Below, in pieces: positions 45,017-57,965 of a stretch of DNA of 64,000 nucleotides (position 1 is the first letter of the stretch; each line of letters starts with the position of its first letter). A program made the position numbers and the translations under genes. The notes beneath the pieces are model-generated. The model ran no database searches, was not told the DNA's origin, and saw nothing but the letters and a program-made list of their open reading frames with translations. The stretch is from Meandrina meandrites (Eukaryota > Cnidaria > Anthozoa > Scleractinia > Meandrinidae). Location: the NCBI GenBank assembly GCA_963693305.1, contig OY855914.1, positions 13,231,783 through 13,295,782 of the forward strand. The letters run 5' to 3'.

Positions 45017-47627
45017 GTTTACTTCAGATGAAAATTTGACGAAACGAAAAATCTAAAACAAAAATCGTGAAATTCAGTTCATTTAAATATTATAAGTATT
45101 ACCTCTAGAACAAGGCAATTTGGATTTAGAACTACTAAGTAGTGTAATATTATCGGTTATGAAAAATGGTACAAAGCTATAATTTGGATGAAACGTTTCT
45201 TTCTACCTGCTCTGTAAAATTTTAGTTTTCTGATGCTGTTTAAGGACCAAACAGTCTTTGTAACTTTGATAAATAAAACCAATTACATTTATGGTATTTA
45301 ACTAAATCAATCTAGTACTTTTAAGATTAAACCTGTGTCATTTTCAAGTGACGCTTTTTTACAGGCTGCTAGTTTTCATTTTCTATTAAGAATCCTCCTA
45401 TTCTCATTTAATTTTGTTCGCATGTTTGCTCAGCTTTTGTCCAGATCTAATCTTTTACAAGCTAATGTTCACAATGTCAGAAATTATCTTGTCGGACAGT
45501 TGCGTTTAGGTTTACTAAACCAAGGAGGGTCTTTTTTATCAAGGTTTAATTTTTGATCATTTTTCCTTTTCAAACGCGTATTGTCTTAAACCCGCGATCA
45601 GCCGAATTCATGTATCGCGCTTTGTATTTACTTCAAACCTTTTACATGTCGCACGAAAATGTATGCCTAAACACAAATCTTTTAGAGATGTCTTTCGCCC
45701 ACCTTTCAGACTAATGGACATATTGATTGGAATCAGATGGCCTCTAAACAGCCAATCAAACTTCTCTGCGATACGCGACACTCGCGAGATCGTGCACACG
45801 CTGTACGAAGCATGTTTTAAGGTGGCTCGAATCGAAAACTCTCATCTTTGACATTTCATTGCAATTTGCCCATCAGTAAAACCTATATACAATTTTTTAC
45901 TTATTCCTCAAACATTATTGATAAATGGCTGCGATTGAATGCCAAAGATAGGAAGGTCTAAGTCATTAAAAGCCACCTTGAGCAAATACTCAAGTTTTTG
46001 GAAGGGAGTGACACTTTTGAAAAGAAATCTTTGACTTTTGGGTTTATTAAATCAGCGACAGAAAAATGTCCGTTTAACCCTTACTTGTTATACACTGTTT
46101 GGATGAGGACGATACCCGGAGTCCGAAAACGGCTGGAAATCGAGCCTAGATAATTGCTGGATTCGTACGAAAGACGCCATGCATAAAGATCTCATGTCTT
46201 TGCACCCCCGTCCCCATTATATATAAATCCAGCGTCAGCTGCGAAATTCACAATGGTGATATTGTCAGCTTTTCAAAAACCGTAAAACGCGCGATCCAAA
46301 AGGGCGCGGGCATCGACGTTCGAGGGGGAAACCCGCTTGTGAAACTGCAATGACAATGCGTCAGTCCTATTGACGAACACAAGTCACAAATGCCTCTTCC
46401 AACATGGCGAACCATTTTCGAGGCTCTCCACGTAACTTGGCTTTGACTGAAACGCTCGTGATTGAGGGCGTTTTAATTCATAAGAGTTGTATCAGTCGTT
46501 GGTTTTTCGTGAGATCCCGTAAACAGAATTATTAAAGAAAAACCGCGAAAAAAACTCGGCCTGAGAGTAGGTAATAATGTTCTTAAAATTAACAAGAAAG
46601 GCTTCTGGCAGAAACAGACTAATCATTCGTTTATGTTCCATCTAATAACTAATTGTGCGAGAATAGACTTTTCGACTTCTTCCGTGAAATCCAGATTTTG
46701 TTCATTTCTTTAAATATGTCTTCGAAGTCATCGACAGAAGAAATGTTACTTACCTTTAACAGCTGTGAAATCCGTGCTATTTTCTATATTTTGATGTCTT
46801 GATAATTTTGTTCCCTGAAGGTCCCGACTGAGAAATTTGTGCTCAGTTTTAAACACGTGAATAAAATAGAAAATGATTATCCTCTAATGACCAATACGAC
46901 AAGAGCGTCTAGAAAATATAAATCCATATTTATTTATTCAAATACATTTTCACCGTCTACCTTCTTCAAACAATTCAGTTGATTTGTGTTGCGGCTAAAA
47001 CGCCAATTATTAGTCGAAGTTTGAACTCGTATCAAATTTCACAATTCATCACATTTGAGCTTGAAAATCAATCACTCCTTTATAGTGTGACTGCTGGTCG
47101 ACTCTAGTTTCCGTCAAATAATTGTCAAATTGCCGAGAAAGCCAAGAAAAAATATCCAATGGCAGCACGATATTCCAAAGTTATAAACCTGAATTGTTTA
47201 TTGACTGCGTTTTACAGCTGCACGCTCCGAAAGATTAAGAGTAAAGTGATTTTGCGTGTGCCGACACTAACCACACGTGATGCTTTAACCGCGTTTTCTC
47301 TTAGAAATCTAACGTCGGAATTATCTTGAGGACCTTGAGGCTGTTTGAAGAATGTCTGGCTGTTGTCCGCATTAGATAAAATCACCCCCCAAAAGGCAAA
47401 AAACCAAAGATAAGAAGGAAATCGATTTTAAGCCACCTGCGCGGGAGGTATACAGATTAGCATACTCGATTAAGAAAACGGTGGAATATTAACTTGGTAG
47501 GTTGATTTATTTTCTTCTTTTACTAGCTATACTCTCCGAAAGCACTGGTTAACCATACTCAGTGCTTACATAAGTACTACCAGCTTGTGTACGCATGCCT
47601 GGATACATACAGACTTCACAGTTCCGC
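45017..47627. other. Noncoding interval
   Basis: No supported gene. Short AAGGTGGCTC/GCCACCTT words near 45820 and 45975 are inverted and may bound a small MITE. Confidence 0.35.
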
Positions 47628-47635
47628 TGCTAAAC

Positions 47636-48094
47636 CCCGGGGGGGTACTCCCATATATGGGCTATATAGGTATGTGCCGCGGGATAGGGTATGGTTTTTG
47701 AGGTTCTCGGTCCTTAAATAGGGTATCATTTTTGCTCCTTTTGGCATTGTGTTCCCGGTGTTATCCTTAGATAGGGTACCTAAATTCTATCAGCTAAAAT
47801 AAATGCCCAACTAAACGTAGCAATCGTCTGTTTAAACTATAAACTATCCGTTTACCTAGTAGCAAAGCGATTTTGTAAAGAGTTGTGTTTTGCCGTGTGC
47901 GGTTAGCCGTTATTTGGATCGTCACCAAACGCTTCTCCTCTCCTTCAATAGGGTGTCATTTTTCGGGTTTGGGCCTTAAAAAGGGTAGCAATTTTCGTTT
48001 TCTTTATCCTTAAATAGGGTCAGGGTTTAAGAACCTTCGCGGCACACCCCTATCCGAAATTTATGGGAGTACCCCCCCCCCCCCCCCCCCCGGG
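47636..48094. mobile_element. hAT-type MITE with 8-bp TSD
   Basis: The ends CCCGGGGGGGTACTCCCAT and ATGGGAGTACCCCC..CGGG are inverted, and TGCTAAAC is duplicated outside both (47628-47635, 48095-48102). The interior has repeated (A)TAGGGTA and GCGGCAC/GTGCCGC words but no coding frame. Confidence 0.85.
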
Positions 48095-48102
48095 TGCTAA
48101 AC

Positions 48103-50449
48103 AAACTTCTTTATAAGCTCATTATTCAATCATTTACTTTCATCGAAGGCGGCTGCGAACCAAGGAGTTTTTTTAGCAAGCGCCAAATATAAAAGATCTC
48201 TATCAAACCTCACTCGTTTATTAAAACATGCGGTACCATATTAGGTGAAACGCTCGGTGTCATCGTTGGAGAAAAAACACATATCAGGCTTCTCCTGCTA
48301 GTCAAAGAACTTCCTAGAAACTCTACTACACCCCAAAGTTACTGGCGATTCGTCCAGGGTTAATTTATTTCAAAGCAAAAAAATTCACATTATAAGCAAC
48401 CTTTAGTCATTTCGATCTGTGATATAGAATTACTGGTGTATTGCCGGTTTTTGGCAGCTTTTTTCTTAAAACATTCAAAAACCCAATTACGATTATCTCT
48501 GGGCTTTCTCGTCTTTCTCCGAAATCGTGTGACTGCAGCAAAGTATTTTAATCCTAAGAAAACTCCGGTAAAAGTTAATTTATAAACCAGATATTGCAAG
48601 GTTAATCCGTATGATGTCTTCCTGTTGTCATAGCCTTTCAGGCGATCATGAAATAGTCGCTCATTGCACGCATCGTGTGATAATTATTATTGCTATTATT
48701 AGCGAATCAGGGTCAACAACATTTACAACAAACTAACAGATTCAGCATTCACTCTGTAGATTAGTATATGCCTAATCAGTGCTACAATGAACACTTGTAA
48801 TTTATTTTGATGGGAAAAAGCTAAGGTAAATGCGAATTGACCTGACAGTAGAGTAAATATGATCCACGGATAACTCAAACATTGTACAAACATTATATTA
48901 ACAAACGAAAAGCAATCATGATGCTGCAGGTAGAATGTGGGCGTTATTGTCATTCGGCAATCATAACTTTTATTAATTCTACACCTGCACAAAATGAAAG
49001 CAAAATCGTGAACAAAAATTTTTTGTGCTACGAACATTACTATTTTGCGAGTGCAGACAAATTATAAACGTAGATGGCCAAAATTAAAGAAGGGGTAGTT
49101 ACGTGAAAAGATAACATTAAGGATGCTTTTATGAAGTCCTTCTGTACACTTAATGACTAGTAGACCGTTTGCCTTGTTTCCACTAAAGTGAGCATTATTT
49201 CCAGGTTCGGCAAAACCTTCAGTTCCACTTTAACACAGTCAGTTTAAAATGAAGCGGCTCCACGCAAATGGACAAAACCATGACTAATATAACGCATCTT
49301 GCTCTTTTCAATTTCTATACTAGTTCCAATACCTCAGATTTACAGTTAAGCTTGATAATTTGGTTACTGGAAAAAAAATTGTGCCATGTTGCCGAAACCA
49401 TTAACATAAACAGAAAATGCATCCTCTTTGCAGATTGAAAGTAAATGAGCGTTTTCTGTTTCACTATATCAAATTTTGTGTTCATGCTGTTCGCTGATGC
49501 GATTTGAACTTAACCTTACTTGGTTGTCCTTGTCTTGGGCCAATGCTGTGGTAATAGGGAGTTTCAAGTAAAACGTTCTCTGATCCTGTGCAGTTGTTCT
49601 CCCTCAATGATGGTTCATAACTTGAACATTATTTCAAAGATTTGATGTATACGATACGTCAAGAATCTGTCGCATACTATTGTGCATATACAAAGAAATA
49701 TTATACTCTTTAGAAATGGGCCAATGTGTAATTGGCTGCATGATGTTGTTAACACTAAATCTTATTGATTTACTTAGATCCTGTTATTAAATTTTGGAAG
49801 GCGTATTTACGTCGTTTTGCCAGACGCCTCAGGCTTGCATTTCTTTATTAGATACGACGCAGACAAAAAATAACCAGCAAAGAAATGACTCAAATTTATG
49901 TTGATCAGTGAATGAAGTGAATGAAGCAAGCACGAAGTCTCCCAAAGGGTGTTTTGAATATTGGTGTTGTAAAATATAATTATGGCGTATTTAGCTCGCA
50001 GATAAAATTTCAGATCAAGAGATCATACTGAGTGGGTTTGCATGCTGCAGTAATGGGTCAATGGGTTGTTTACATGCCTCGTTGACTATTCGCTCATAGC
50101 CGGAAAACTCGGGCTTGTAATCTAATTGTTAAATAGAAAACAATAGGAGAACCAATCAGATTCGCGGATTTCCAATAAAACACAGCTGGGTTTCTACTAA
50201 TATAGCAGTAATTTGACAAAAGTATTTTTAAAACCCCATGCAATCTTTTGATAAAATATCCATTGCTAAGGTGGCTCCACTTTGTCAATAGACTAGTCTT
50301 AGCTGTTGATGTTCTATTTCGAAGCGGATGGCATCAGGCTTGAACTGTTGATGAAGTTTTTGAAGGCATGTGTGCATGAGAAGTCGCATTCGTGAAGGCT
50401 GAAAGAGAATCAAAAATTGAAAAAAAAAAATTATCCACGTCGTATGGGG
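48103..50449. other. Noncoding interval
   Basis: No gene or clear repeat supported. Confidence 0.35.
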
Positions 50450-50760
50450 AACAGGGATAGCGCAGTGGTGAGAGTGCTCGCTTCCCACCAATATGGCCAG
50501 GGTTCAGTGTGGGTTGAGTTTGTTGTTGGTTCTCGTCCCTGCTCCGATGGTTTTTCTTCGGGTTCTCCTGTTTTCGCCCCTCCACAAAAACAAACACTTT
50601 CAACTAATTCGATCAGGAGTCCGAGGGCCATAGGTTTGTCAGTTTGTTACGTGCAACCCTCGTTAAACAAATTCGATTTATTATCTTATTTTCTTTATTA
50701 TTTATTATTTATTGTTTTGAAATATTTCTTGTCGCTGAAAGTATGAATAAAATAAATATA
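50450..50760 (+). mobile_element. tRNA-headed SINE
   Basis: A-box-like GATAGCGCAGTGGTGAGAG followed by a B-box-like GGGTTCAGTGTGGG. The body reads TTGTTGGTTCTCGTCCCTGC, then CCGATGGTTTTTCTTCGGGT, and the element ends in an A/T-rich tail. Typical SINE organisation; the open frames across it are incidental. Confidence 0.75.
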
Positions 50761-51050
50761 CCTTATTGATTGTTTTTATCTGACGTCCTCAATATGCTAA
50801 AATCTAAGCTGCTAATTATTTTTAAAAGCACAACAGCGCTTTTTAGTTTTCGGAACATATTCAGTCGATGTTTCAAACATCATCATCAGCCAAAATGAAT
50901 ATCAAGTAAGGATTGCAACTAGTGGTAACCACAGGTTACGGGTCAATATGCACTTACATAGCCTCGTGTTTTAAATGTAGGAAATGGGCAGTCTTATTTC
51001 ACAGCAATAATTCAGAGATAGTGAGAACTTCTCAGACAACATCGATATCA

Positions 51051-51172
51051 CAGCAAATCTTCTCAAAAACAGCGCCTGAACAAATCACAGCAATCTTCTC
51101 AAAAACAGCGCTTGAACAACAGACAATCACGACAAATAACAGCAAATCTTCTCAAAAGCAACGCTTGCAACG
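51051..51172. repeat. Imperfect tandem repeat, about 34-45 bp unit
   Basis: Three copies around ATCTTCTCAAAA(A/G)CA(G/A)CGC(C/T)TG. The 103-codon frame covering this region translates the repeat. Confidence 0.65.
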
Positions 51173-51710
51173 TCTGCAAACGTCATGCAATCTTCCATAC
51201 GACAGAAGCCTCGATCCCATGTGACAAACTATTGTAATTGACACATTTCTCGCATTCTAATCGCTCTTGGTGGAAGACGAAATTTTCAACTTCCGGTCTT
51301 AGCATCCCTGTTATGAACGTGGCGCGCACGCGTGATACGCAATCCGCTGGTCACTGTCAAGATTGGGCGTGCAAAAAGTATTCTATTCACCAACATTCAT
51401 ATTCATGCTCAGTTGTAATAAGGTGTGGGAAAAATGATTGATCAGCGGATTAAGCCAAGCTTGAACAGCTTGGCTTAGGAGGTGTTCAAGATACGACCCA
51501 CGCGATTTTTGGGTGGGAGGGGAGGGTGGGCCGTTCACCTCTTCGTGGCTCCGCTGAAAACTGAGCCAGAATGAATTATTTTCGCGCCAAACCAGAATTT
51601 ATCATCGGCAGTTACGTAATTGCACGTGAGACTGCTCAACTAACCATGAAATACCCATTATTAAGTGGATTTCAACTTCGCATATCATTATGAGTGTTAT
51701 GAATAGATTA

Positions 51711-51713
<3 letters not shown>

Positions 51714-51741
<28 letters not shown>
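51714..51741. repeat. (TA)n microsatellite
   Basis: An uninterrupted TA run of about 14 units. Confidence 0.9.
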
Positions 51742-51748
<7 letters not shown>

Positions 51749-52768
51749 AACTGCTAATACAATGAGCCTTTTTAAATTCAAATATACACGTTAAATACAA
51801 CTATTTAACTAACTAGTAAAGAAGCAGAAAAGAACAAGAGTAAACAGTTCATGGATGCTCAACTTGTCTGTTGAGTTCAGGTTTCAACTGTTCAATATGA
51901 AAACTCTCAAGTTGAGCTGGCATGATCGATAATTTTAAAACAGGAGACATCACAATTGCCTCGACAATTCCTAGAACAGTTAAGATGTTTAAAAACATGG
52001 AAAAAGATGCTAATCACACGTGTGTGAAAATGCTAATTGATAACGAGCTCCACAGCACTGGAACACTGCTACACGTACGGGAATAAAATCTTTAGGACTA
52101 ATATAAACACAAATTTGCCGTAAGAAGCAACAAACCCACGCAGTATAATTATAATTTTCCATGCTTCGGCCGTTGTTTGCTTGATTTCACGACCAGGAAA
52201 TTGTGCAGCTTTGCGTAAGAGATATGAACACTTAAAAACACTATAAACTGGGCTGTGGAATTGTCCCAATGTCGCAAAGCTTCATTTCAAGCCAGCAATT
52301 TCGATTTTCATTTTCTAGTCGTAGTTCGCATCGCTCTCTCAGTGAGGATCGAAAGGTCGTGAACACCAAAGCTTATTTCGTCGCTTTTAAGACTTTTAAG
52401 TCGCTTTTAAGACTTTGATGTTCATTTCTTTTAGATTCGAGTAAACTTTCATTTTCTATCTCGATCGATAAGAAACTTTTGAAAGTCGGTCGCGCAGATG
52501 CCATTTTGTCTATTTTGATCATTCCATGTAGAAGCCAATACAATTCTAGTGAGTGACGTGAGTGAGGGACTATCCGCCTGGCCCCGGTTGTTCGAAAGCC
52601 GATTAAAATAACCCACGATTAGCGGTTATTCCGCGATTAAATTTCTTATTCTCAGGGTAACCAATCGACGAATAAGATGGCGGTGTCTGACAAATGCAGA
52701 CTGCAGACTGGCACTCCGGTTAGCTTGAATACCGCTTTGGTTAGCCTGGATGGCTTTTATTTGTATAG

Positions 52769-52935
52769 GTAATGACATGATTTTTCTTGTGCAATTTGGG
52801 ATAAATCAGCACTCGTAAATTTTTCAAAGGCTAACCAAATTGCACGAGCCCGTAGCGCGAGTGCAATTTGTAGTCTTTGAAAAATTTACGAGTGCTGATT
52901 TATCCCAAATTGCACGAGAAAAATCATGTGATTAC
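52769..52935. mobile_element. Foldback MITE, 167 bp
   Basis: About 60 bp at the left (GTAATGACATGATTTTTCTT onward) is inverted at the right, ending CATGTGATTAC. The short centre contains GCACGAGCCCGTAGCGCGAG. Confidence 0.85.
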
Positions 52936-53575
52936 TTGTTAATAATACACATACAAAAATTTCTCTGCAAGTGGATGACAAACAAGACGTGTTCGGTCGC
53001 TTACCTTTCCAAATCGTTGTTAAAACATTACGGAGTTGCCAGGCTTTGTAAATCCAGATACTGCTACGGAATTTTAAATCTCCATGTCATGCATTATCAT
53101 GTGCTTTTATCATCATTCAGTTACATGGTATGAGCTGAAATGTGCGACTTCAATTCAGGCTTGTAATCTTCCTTCTTTACGAGCTGTCGCGAAAGAAAAT
53201 CCCCGATTGGTAGCTTTCAGTTGTCTCGTGGAGCCTCTTTTGTGCTGCACAAACGTCCAGTTGCTAGTACATTGGTTTATACACTGACAATCTTGTGTCG
53301 ACCAGCACCTCATTGAACATCTCACATGATTGGCCATAAGAACAATAGGACAAAGGGCACAAACAATGCCCCTATCCCTGAAGACAATGAGCAATATTGT
53401 TTTAGAATGCCTCTAAAATTAGAGGTTCACAAGAGGTACTGGACTACTCATAATCTTCGTTAAATCGGTCAAACTTTGCATTAATTGCTGTTTTTGTTCT
53501 CTCCAAACCCTCCGACAGCGGTCGCCATTTTGTTTGGCGCGCTTTAGCGACTTTCCTGTCAATCAATTTAATTTC

Positions 53576-53631
53576 AGCTTTCTGCACTCAATTTTATCTT
53601 TTTGCACTCAATTTCAACTTTCTGCCCTGTT
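53576..53631. repeat. Short tandem repeat, about 22-bp unit
   Basis: Three copies of a TTCTGCACTCAATTT(C/T)A-like unit. Confidence 0.6.
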
Positions 53632-54260
53632 TGGGATTAATTGACGACCTCTCAGCCAATGAGCTTGCTGAAATTTTTGCATGTGTATTATTATATATTT
53701 TATTACTTTTTTCAGTTTCACAGGTTTTTATTAAAATAGTTTACAAGAGTGTAAATTACAATTAATGAAGTTAAATAAATTAATGAGTAAATAAGTAAAT
53801 AAATAGATAATATATAAATAAATAAAAGGAAAAAAAGAAAAGGGATCGCTGCAAAAGCTAATTAACAAAAAAAAAAAATAAATTTAGTGTTTCTAAAAGT
53901 TTTCCCCATTTCTCCAGGTGCAGATAAATTTATTCTTCTATTTTGAAAGTCTTTTTAAGGTGTGCGAGGAAGACGTTAAAGCTTGGGGCAATAGGTTTCC
54001 GTCTGCAGAAAAAAATAGTCTGCTTTGCTATTAACACGATATGATTCAAAAGCATAAAGTGACTCTTGGCATCGAACAAGCCAAACATAATGTTAACATG
54101 ATCGGTCAGATCGATTCCACATTCGCGCAACCAGCTAGAGATGTCTTTCCAGAAAGCTCTAGAATATTGGCAAAATACAAAGAGATGTTCGGGGGGTTTC
54201 TCTTCCTTGCCACAGAAATCACAAAAAGGTGGTTCAACCAGTTTGAGTTTGCTTAATTTT

Positions 54261-54782
54261 TTTTTTTTTTACTTTTTACTTTTTTATTTATTTTTTTCAA
54301 TCAACTTTATTATCATTTTAACATCTTTACATACATACATCGACTGACATTTCTGACTATGTTACATACGTTACACTACATTACATTACATCACTGTCAT
54401 ATAGATAAAGATAAACGGCCTATACACTAAAACGAGAAAAAGTAAATAAATAAATAAATAAAATTAATTAATTAATTAATTAAATTTTTCCAGCGGTATA
54501 GTATGCATTAAATGTTAAGCAAAGGCTTTCACTTCCCTTCATGTATGTTTAGTTTGTTGTTTGTTTAGCTATTGCTCGTTCAATAAATTTTGTATAACTT
54601 AATTTAGCTATGAGACAATAATGGTACATAGTTTTTTAGACGGTTTTGATAGATAATCTGTTTGCCAGCAATGATTATATGATTTAAAAGCAGCCAGTGA
54701 GGCCTCTTTTGTATGAGACCAAAAATGATGTCGCAATCGTTTAGAGAGTCAATGTTAATGTGTAAAGACTTAACCCAAAGAG
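54261..54782 (-). mobile_element. Younger LINE 3' end nested in the older LINE
   Basis: TTGAGTTTGCTTAATTTT occurs at 54243-54260 and again at 54783-54800, a clear target-site duplication. The insert has a poly(T) start, which is a poly(A) tail on the minus strand. At its other end it encodes CDIIFGLIQKRPHWLLLNHI, homologous to the tail of the host LINE (NIMFGL...LLNHI). It is heavily 5'-truncated. Confidence 0.85.
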
Positions 54783-54979
54783 TTGAGTTTGCTTAATTTT
54801 GCATTAGTAAATAATATTCTATTCAAGATTTTATACTGAAAATCTCTCGTTTTCGTATCTAACCCTTCTTGGAAGGGCAAGCTGTAAATTTTACTCCACA
54901 CTAGCTCAGAATGGGGAAACATTTCATTAAATCTAGATTTCACGCAAATCAGACACATGTGCTTCATACAATTTTTAGG

Positions 54980-55893
54980 TAGGGCTGCAACGATACACCG
55001 GTGCACCGGTGAATCGCGATATTTTTTGTCACGATACGAATATCGATATTTGAATGGGATATCGCTGTATCGCGAAACAACGAAATATTTCTCATCAAAA
55101 ATGAAAAATTACTTTACCAACATTCAGAAATTACTGTTTTAATCAGTTTTATGACTCCTTACCCAAGTACAAGCCTTTTTTTAGCCACAGGGCTTCGTCG
55201 TTGCTTAGTATCGTTTCGCATGCTTCCAGTCACTTATATTTCAAGATGGCGGCACGAAAGCATGCGTAGTTTCAATAAGTTGTCAGCTGACACAGTCTTA
55301 TGCGCCCGCAACAAAAACATGCGGTTCGTTCGTCACGTTGGTTCTTTCGTCAAAATGTCTTCCTCTGCAGTTGAGTTACAACTGGTACCGTCCTCTTGTA
55401 AGTCAAAGGTATGGAAAGACTTTGGATTCAAAGTTTTTTACGATGGCCAAGGAGTAAGACACTTCTCGTTATATTCTTGTGTTATTTGTTACCATTTGTT
55501 AGCAGGTCCACATCAATGGCGCCTTTGCGAATCCAGCAATACACATCTATAGTTGTTGCTTGGCCCACAAAGATTTGGTATGGATTTCCTCCGAAATTTC
55601 TTTCAGCATAGGAATATCTTCTCACCTCGAGGATATGTTTACAGTCCGACGATCAGACAATAATGAGTACAATCAAAAATTTCTTCCGGCATGCCTTGCG
55701 AGTCGTGTCCAACACCGCCTGGTGTATGTATGTATGTAATTGTTGTCAATGGAAATTAAAGATTCCAAAGCAGTTTAGTTACATTACGTCACTTGTCAGT
55801 TGTATGTTATGATGTATCGTATCGTGTATCGTATCGTGGCACTTGTACCGAGATATGTATCGGTTGCTAAGAAAATGTATCGTTGCAGCCCTA
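54980..55893 (+). mobile_element. hAT element, 914 bp, 8-bp TSD
   Basis: The TIRs are TAGGGCTGCAACGATAC and its inverse, with TTTTTAGG duplicated on both sides (54972-54979, 55894-55901). The subterminal regions are rich in CGATA/TATCG words. Only a BED-finger-like remnant is coded inside; the transposase catalytic domain is absent, so the element is non-autonomous. Confidence 0.9.
55352..55552 (+). pseudogene. BED zinc-finger remnant of hAT transposase
   Basis: The frame from MSSSAVELQLVPSSC contains SKVWKDFGF, then CVICYH, then ESSNTHL, the spaced aromatic/Cys-Cys/His pattern of a BED finger. The link between the CxxC and the distal His part appears shifted, and no dimerisation domain follows. 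Confidence 0.55.
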
Positions 55894-56735
55894 TTTTTAG
55901 GTGTTCATTTCTGATACAGAGACTTAAGCAGAGTTTAACACCAACACATACTCGAGGGGGTCGAAAGGTAGAGTATCATGTAGGATCGTCTTGGCTTTGA
56001 ACTCTTTTTTTCCATATGACAGGAATAGCATCTATTTTAATAGAAAACCCCATGCCAGGAGAGGAAATTTTTGGAATGAAGACCTTTCAGCTGCAGATCC
56101 GACCATGTATAAAAACTTCCATCGGCCTTAATTGTATCACAAATTCTATGCATGCCAGCCTCAGCCAAGTCCAAGTAATAACATGATTTCTTTTTAACGA
56201 GTATGTTCTTGTTGTTCCAAACTATCTCATTTCAGGCATGGTTGAATTGAATTTAGACCATAATGTGAGGCATTCATCGTAAAATGGACTAACTTTTATA
56301 GGAAGATCGCTAAGACTAAAAATACACTTCAGAAGATAAGGGCCTCGGAGCGGCTTTAAAAATGTGTCTAAGACAAGTTTCCAGTCGGCAACATATTCCG
56401 GGTCCACATAGCGTTTAAAAAAAGACATCTTCTGAACTTGAATCAAAGGTTCCAATTGTATCATTTTAAGACCTCCATTTTCAATATTATTTATTAGAGC
56501 CCGTCTATTGACTTTATCCTTACCTTTCCATATGATTTTGTTAGAACTCTTAATTATATATTTCATTCCAGAGAGGTGACTGTTATGCACAATATAGAAA
56601 CTTCGAGATAGCAAATTGTTTAGCAATTTGGACTCTGCCTAAAACAGTTAAATTCCTCCATCTCCATAAATTAAGTTTATTTTTTAAAGAATCTAAAATT
56701 GATTCAAATTTTTATTTAGCTGCAGTTCTTGATGT

Positions 56736-57924
56736 CTACGTTGATATGAAAGTCAGTGGGAAGTACCCAGCGTGAATAGCGCTCCGGTTAGCCTAAATAG
56801 CATTCTGGTTAAGCCGTGGCTACACGTTTCAACGTTGTTGTACGACATCTCCAAAATTGGTTAAAAAGAAAACAAATGTCGAACATGTTTAGCCGCATGT
56901 CTGACAAAGTTATACGTTACTTCGTCGGCTACTTGATCCGCCATTTTGAATATCCAATGTCGTCGGCTTGGGGACTGGGTGCTTTTAAGCATGATTATGA
57001 TTTGAGTATGATTGGTCGTTGGCATGAAACATTGTTGGAAAGCCGGCTAAACCTTCCGACATTGTTTGATGCTGGGCAAAATGTTTGATCGCAATCAAAA
57101 CACTTGTTTGAAAAAAAAATGTTGAAAAACCTCATTGAACATGGGTGCTACACGTTCCAACATTGGAGTTCCTGAAAACAGATTTAACCTTCGATTAACC
57201 ATCCGTTGGTTAAATTCAGATTAAGTCGGTAAAACCGGTTACTGGCAGGAGAAACGGCGTAGCGTTAGGGGAGGGAAGGGATAAATGACGGCTCCTACAA
57301 ACAACGAAATTTAAAGCCCAATTTTTCCTAAATGAAATTTCCGGCTTTCGAGTATCTGTAAGAAGATTCACCCACCCCTGATCGATGGTTGAAAATTACA
57401 TGTCCCACCCCCTTTGTACAAAACAAATTATCACTAAGAGACCAGTCATTCTATATTGGTTAAAGGTTTTGATTTGACAGCAGCTGATAATCATACTATC
57501 ACCTTAATTGTCCCTGATGACAGTGCATCTTCTTCGGCTTCTTAGGGCACCAAAGAAGGATGAATTTCTGACTTCTCATATTAGACTGATGTAAATTTTC
57601 CACATATTTGTGTGTACAGTCCATGGAGCTGAAACAGTTCGTAATTGAATTCACATTTGACAGAAATTGACAACAGAAACTGCAACCACTCTATATCGTA
57701 CAGTTCATTTTTGGAAAGTGTTTGAGAAAAAAGTTAACTGGGGCATTAGCGCTAATCGTGTGCCCCCAAAAATATAACAACACGCAATAACATATGTATT
57801 AAGGCGTTTTTTGTAACGTCCGTTTACAATATATTTTAGTTATTATTCACTTCCATGGGAAGTTGTAGCTAGGCACGCGAATGTGCTATATATGCTGTTC
57901 TTTGCTAGTTGTATTCATTCCCTG
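56736..57924. other. Noncoding interval
   Basis: No supported gene. A GGTTAGCCTAAATAGCATT word at 56786-56806 recurs at 61.6-61.7 kb and, diverged, at 52.7 kb. Confidence 0.35.
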
Positions 57925-57930
57925 AAGAAG

Positions 57931-57965
57931 TCTCAGTTAGAGACGAAACGCGTCGGAAATAAACG
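57931..57965 (+). ncRNA. Possible hammerhead-like core / retroelement 3' motif
   Basis: CCTGAAGA, then GTCTC-AGTTA-GAGAC, then GAAACG gives the CUGANGA - stem II - GAAA order of a hammerhead ribozyme. However, one extra base precedes stem II, and stem III and the cleavage strand are not convincing. The same motif style is common at the 3' ends of Penelope-like elements, and a PLE relic exists at 20.1 kb. Confidence 0.25.

Larger units (their letters stand above)
53930..56735 (-). pseudogene. 5'-truncated LINE with two later insertions
   Basis: Read on the minus strand, the end of a non-LTR reverse transcriptase appears in order. LNLWRWRNLTVLGRVQIAKQ (about 56700-56640) comes first. After a frameshift comes KIIWKGKDKVNRRALINNIE, followed by GGLKMIQLEPLI (56626-56222). 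Next come WSKIYSLPFQ and FQYKILNRILFTNAKLSKLN (55006-54770), and finally a segment with MLLNHIVLIAKQTIFFCRRK (54130-53930). The upstream endonuclease and most RT palm motifs are missing. A hAT element and a second LINE 3' end interrupt it. It is not active. Confidence 0.8.
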
